Assembly: GCF_004804355.1 (NCBI RefSeq)
Contig: NZ_SRWZ01000001.1
Span: forward strand, 310,001-374,000
Direction of reading: 5' to 3'
Source: Cognatitamlana onchidii
Lineage (GTDB): Bacteria; Bacteroidota; Bacteroidia; Flavobacteriales; Flavobacteriaceae
Length of the DNA stretch: 64,000 bases
Part shown: piece by piece, positions 62,545 to 64,000 of the stretch
How positions within the stretch are numbered: position 1 is the stretch's first letter
How the letters are laid out: every line of letters begins with the position of its first letter
Translations under genes and position numbers: made by a program
Notes under the pieces: generated by a model
What the model was told of the DNA's origin: nothing
Database searches by the model: none
Seen by the model: only the letters and a program-made list of their open reading frames with translations

Positions 62545-64000
62545 ATGAGGATTTTTAAATCGCTGGGAGTATTTGCTATAATACTCTCAATGTCATTATC
62601 TGCTTGGTCCCAGAAAAAACCTAACATTTTGGTACTTTGGGGCGATGATATTGGGCAATCAAACATTAGTGCTTATTCAATGGGCATAACGGGTTACCAA
62701 ACCCCTAACATTGATAAAATAGCCAAAGAAGGGACTATTTTCACGGACTATTACGCAGAACAAAGTTGTACTGCAGGACGTTCTTCTTTTATTTTAGGAC
62801 AGAGTGTATTTAGAACGGGCTTAAGTAAAGTAGGTATGCCAGGTGCGGCAGAAGGAATCAGTGAAAAAGACCCTACCATTGCAGAATTATTGAAACCCCT
62901 TGGGTATACCAGTGGGCAATTTGGAAAAAATCATTTAGGTGATCGCGACGAACATTTACCTACCAATCATGGTTTTGATGAATTTTTTGGAAACCTTTAT
63001 CATTTAAATGCCGAAGAAGAGCCAGAATTACCAGATTATCCAGACCCAGCTAAATATCCAGATTTTAGAAAGAAATTTGGTCCAAGAGGTGTTATTCACT
63101 CTACCGCTGATGGTAAAATAGAAGATACAGGACCACTTACTAAGAAACGTATGGAAACTATTGATGATGAATCTTCAAAGGCGGCAATGGATTGGATTAG
63201 AAAACAACATGCTGCAGGCAAACCTTGGTTCTGTTGGTGGAATGGAACGCGTATGCACTTTAGAACCCATGTAAAAGAAGAACACAAGGGGCTCTCGGGA
63301 CAAAATGAGTACGGAGATGGTATGGTTGAACATGATATGCATATTGGTTTGTTCTTAGATCTATTGGATGAACTTGGCATTGCAGACAATACGATTGTAC
63401 TTTATTCTACAGACAATGGTCCTCATAAAAACACATGGCCAGATGCCGGTATAAACCCATTTAGAGGAGAAAAGAACACCAACTGGGAAGGTGGATGGCG
63501 TGTACCTGCCATGGTAAAATGGCCTGGTAAAATTCCTGCTGGAACCATCTCAAATGAGATTTTTTCCGGGATGGACTGGATGCCAACATTCTTGGCTGCA
63601 GCTGGTGATGACAAGGTAAAAGATAAACTACTAAAAGGGCATTCTGCTAATGGTAAAAACTTTAAGGTACATTTAGATGGTTACAATATGTTACCATACT
63701 TAACAGGGCAAGAAGACAAAGGAAGACGTCATGAAATATTTTATTTCTCTGATGATGGCGATTTAACAGCCTTTCGTTATGATGACTGGAAACTTATTTT
63801 TATGGAACAACGAATGGCAGGTACTTTAGGCGTTTGGGCTAACCCTTTCACCCCATTAAGGTTGCCAATGATATATAATTTAAGACGTGATCCGTATGAG
63901 TTTGCAACAATCACTTCAAACACCTATTACGATTGGTTACTAGACCATGCATTTTTATTGGTTCCTGCCCAGGCCTATGTTGGTAAATTTTTAAGTACCT
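62545..64000 (+). CDS. Sulfatase (S1 family), exported, CxAxR active site (partial, 3' end beyond window)
   Basis: Open to the right edge; 485 codons visible. MRIFKSLGVFAIILSMSLSAWSQ is the signal. Metal-binding WGDDIGQSN is at residues 32-40, the modified Cys75 is in EQSCTAGRSSF (CxAxR, with Arg79), and FGKNHLGDRDEHLPTNHGFD supplies Lys and His. STDNGPHKNTWPDAG holds the distal Asp-Asn. Its relatives are often called arylsulfatases. It differs from the sulfatase at 55.8 kb in motif and overall sequence, so the two are not a recent duplication. Substrate unknown. Confidence 0.92.
   Translation, partial: MRIFKSLGVFAIILSMSLSAWSQKKPNILVLWGDDIGQSNISAYSMGITGYQTPNIDKIAKEGTIFTDYYAEQSCTAGRSSFILGQSVFRTGLSKVGMPGAAEGISEKDPTIAELLKPLGYTSGQFGKNHLGDRDEHLPTNHGFDEFFGNLYHLNAEEEPELPDYPDPAKYPDFRKKFGPRGVIHSTADGKIEDTGPLTKKRMETIDDESSKAAMDWIRKQHAAGKPWFCWWNGTRMHFRTHVKEEHKGLSGQNEYGDGMVEHDMHIGLFLDLLDELGIADNTIVLYSTDNGPHKNTWPDAGINPFRGEKNTNWEGGWRVPAMVKWPGKIPAGTISNEIFSGMDWMPTFLAAAGDDKVKDKLLKGHSANGKNFKVHLDGYNMLPYLTGQEDKGRRHEIFYFSDDGDLTAFRYDDWKLIFMEQRMAGTLGVWANPFTPLRLPMIYNLRRDPYEFATITSNTYYDWLLDHAFLLVPAQAYVGKFLST

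Noticed and set aside
63096-63614. Minus-strand frames opposite the second sulfatase
   Set aside because: The plus strand carries a complete sulfatase active site through this region, so these are shadows.
1-64000. CRISPR arrays, insertion sequences, prophage, toxin-antitoxin or restriction genes
   Set aside because: No regular spaced repeats, transposase motifs, phage structural genes or defence-type domains were seen on either strand.

Overview
The window looks like chromosome from a marine or environmental member of the Flavobacteriaceae (Bacteroidetes). It is AT-rich and gene-dense. Several genes are preceded by the Bacteroidetes -7 box TAnnTTTG, and Shine-Dalgarno sites are mostly absent. 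Lineage-typical genes include gldI (gliding), bacteroidetal signal peptidase I, a DUF6515 protein, a GYDIA-type GHMP kinase next to HMG-CoA reductase, and a TonB receptor. One tRNA (Pro, TGG) is present. I see no insertion sequences, prophage, CRISPR array or rRNA, and most of the window reads as vertically inherited core genome.

Layout. 0-1.7 kb: start of the division/cell-wall cluster on the minus strand (mraZ, rsmH, FtsL-like), with a promoter and a three-copy 10-bp-phased repeat that fits an MraZ operator. 2-8 kb: alpha/beta hydrolase, engB, a KdgK-like sugar kinase, and a Prc protease lipoprotein with a lone DppC-type permease. 8-12.8 kb: surE, a small membrane protein, lpxB, an NlpC/P60 lipoprotein and comEC. 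12.8-19.3 kb: two thioredoxin-like proteins and a peptide-use operon (DPP IV plus two POT transporters). 19.4-22.8 kb: HMG-CoA reductase, GHMP kinase, LpxR-like lipid A deacylase, tRNA-Pro. 22.9-26.8 kb: TonB receptor, soluble-type PQQ sugar dehydrogenase and cytochrome c. 26.9-32 kb: udk, ftsB-like, and both methylmalonyl-CoA mutase subunits with a small lipoprotein gene between them.

32-40.7 kb: M16 protease, parA, parB, DUF5683, dapB, lepB, WbqC, DUF6122. 40.7-47.2 kb (minus): an EEP-family protein, two rhomboid proteases, mutL, two small related C-terminally anchored proteins, ribH, and a TPR membrane protein. 47.3-53.8 kb: recF, DUF721 (DciA-like), csp, ndk, nrnA-like, gldI, a cyclophilin-FKBP fusion, lgt, DUF192. 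53.9-64 kb: an envelope cluster of DUF2092, DUF6515, sulfatase, MetA-type outer-membrane protein, DUF3604, DUF748 (AsmA-like) and a second sulfatase cut by the window end.

The two accessory-looking modules are the last cluster (53.9-64 kb), whose joint function I cannot assign from known pathways, and the TonB receptor/PQQ dehydrogenase/cytochrome c group (22.9-26.8 kb), which could be a cofactor-salvage and sugar-oxidation unit. The rest is housekeeping: envelope biogenesis (lpxB, lgt, lepB, comEC, NlpC/P60), chromosome maintenance (parAB, recF, mutL), metabolism (dapB, ribH, udk, ndk, mutAB, mevalonate genes) and protein turnover.
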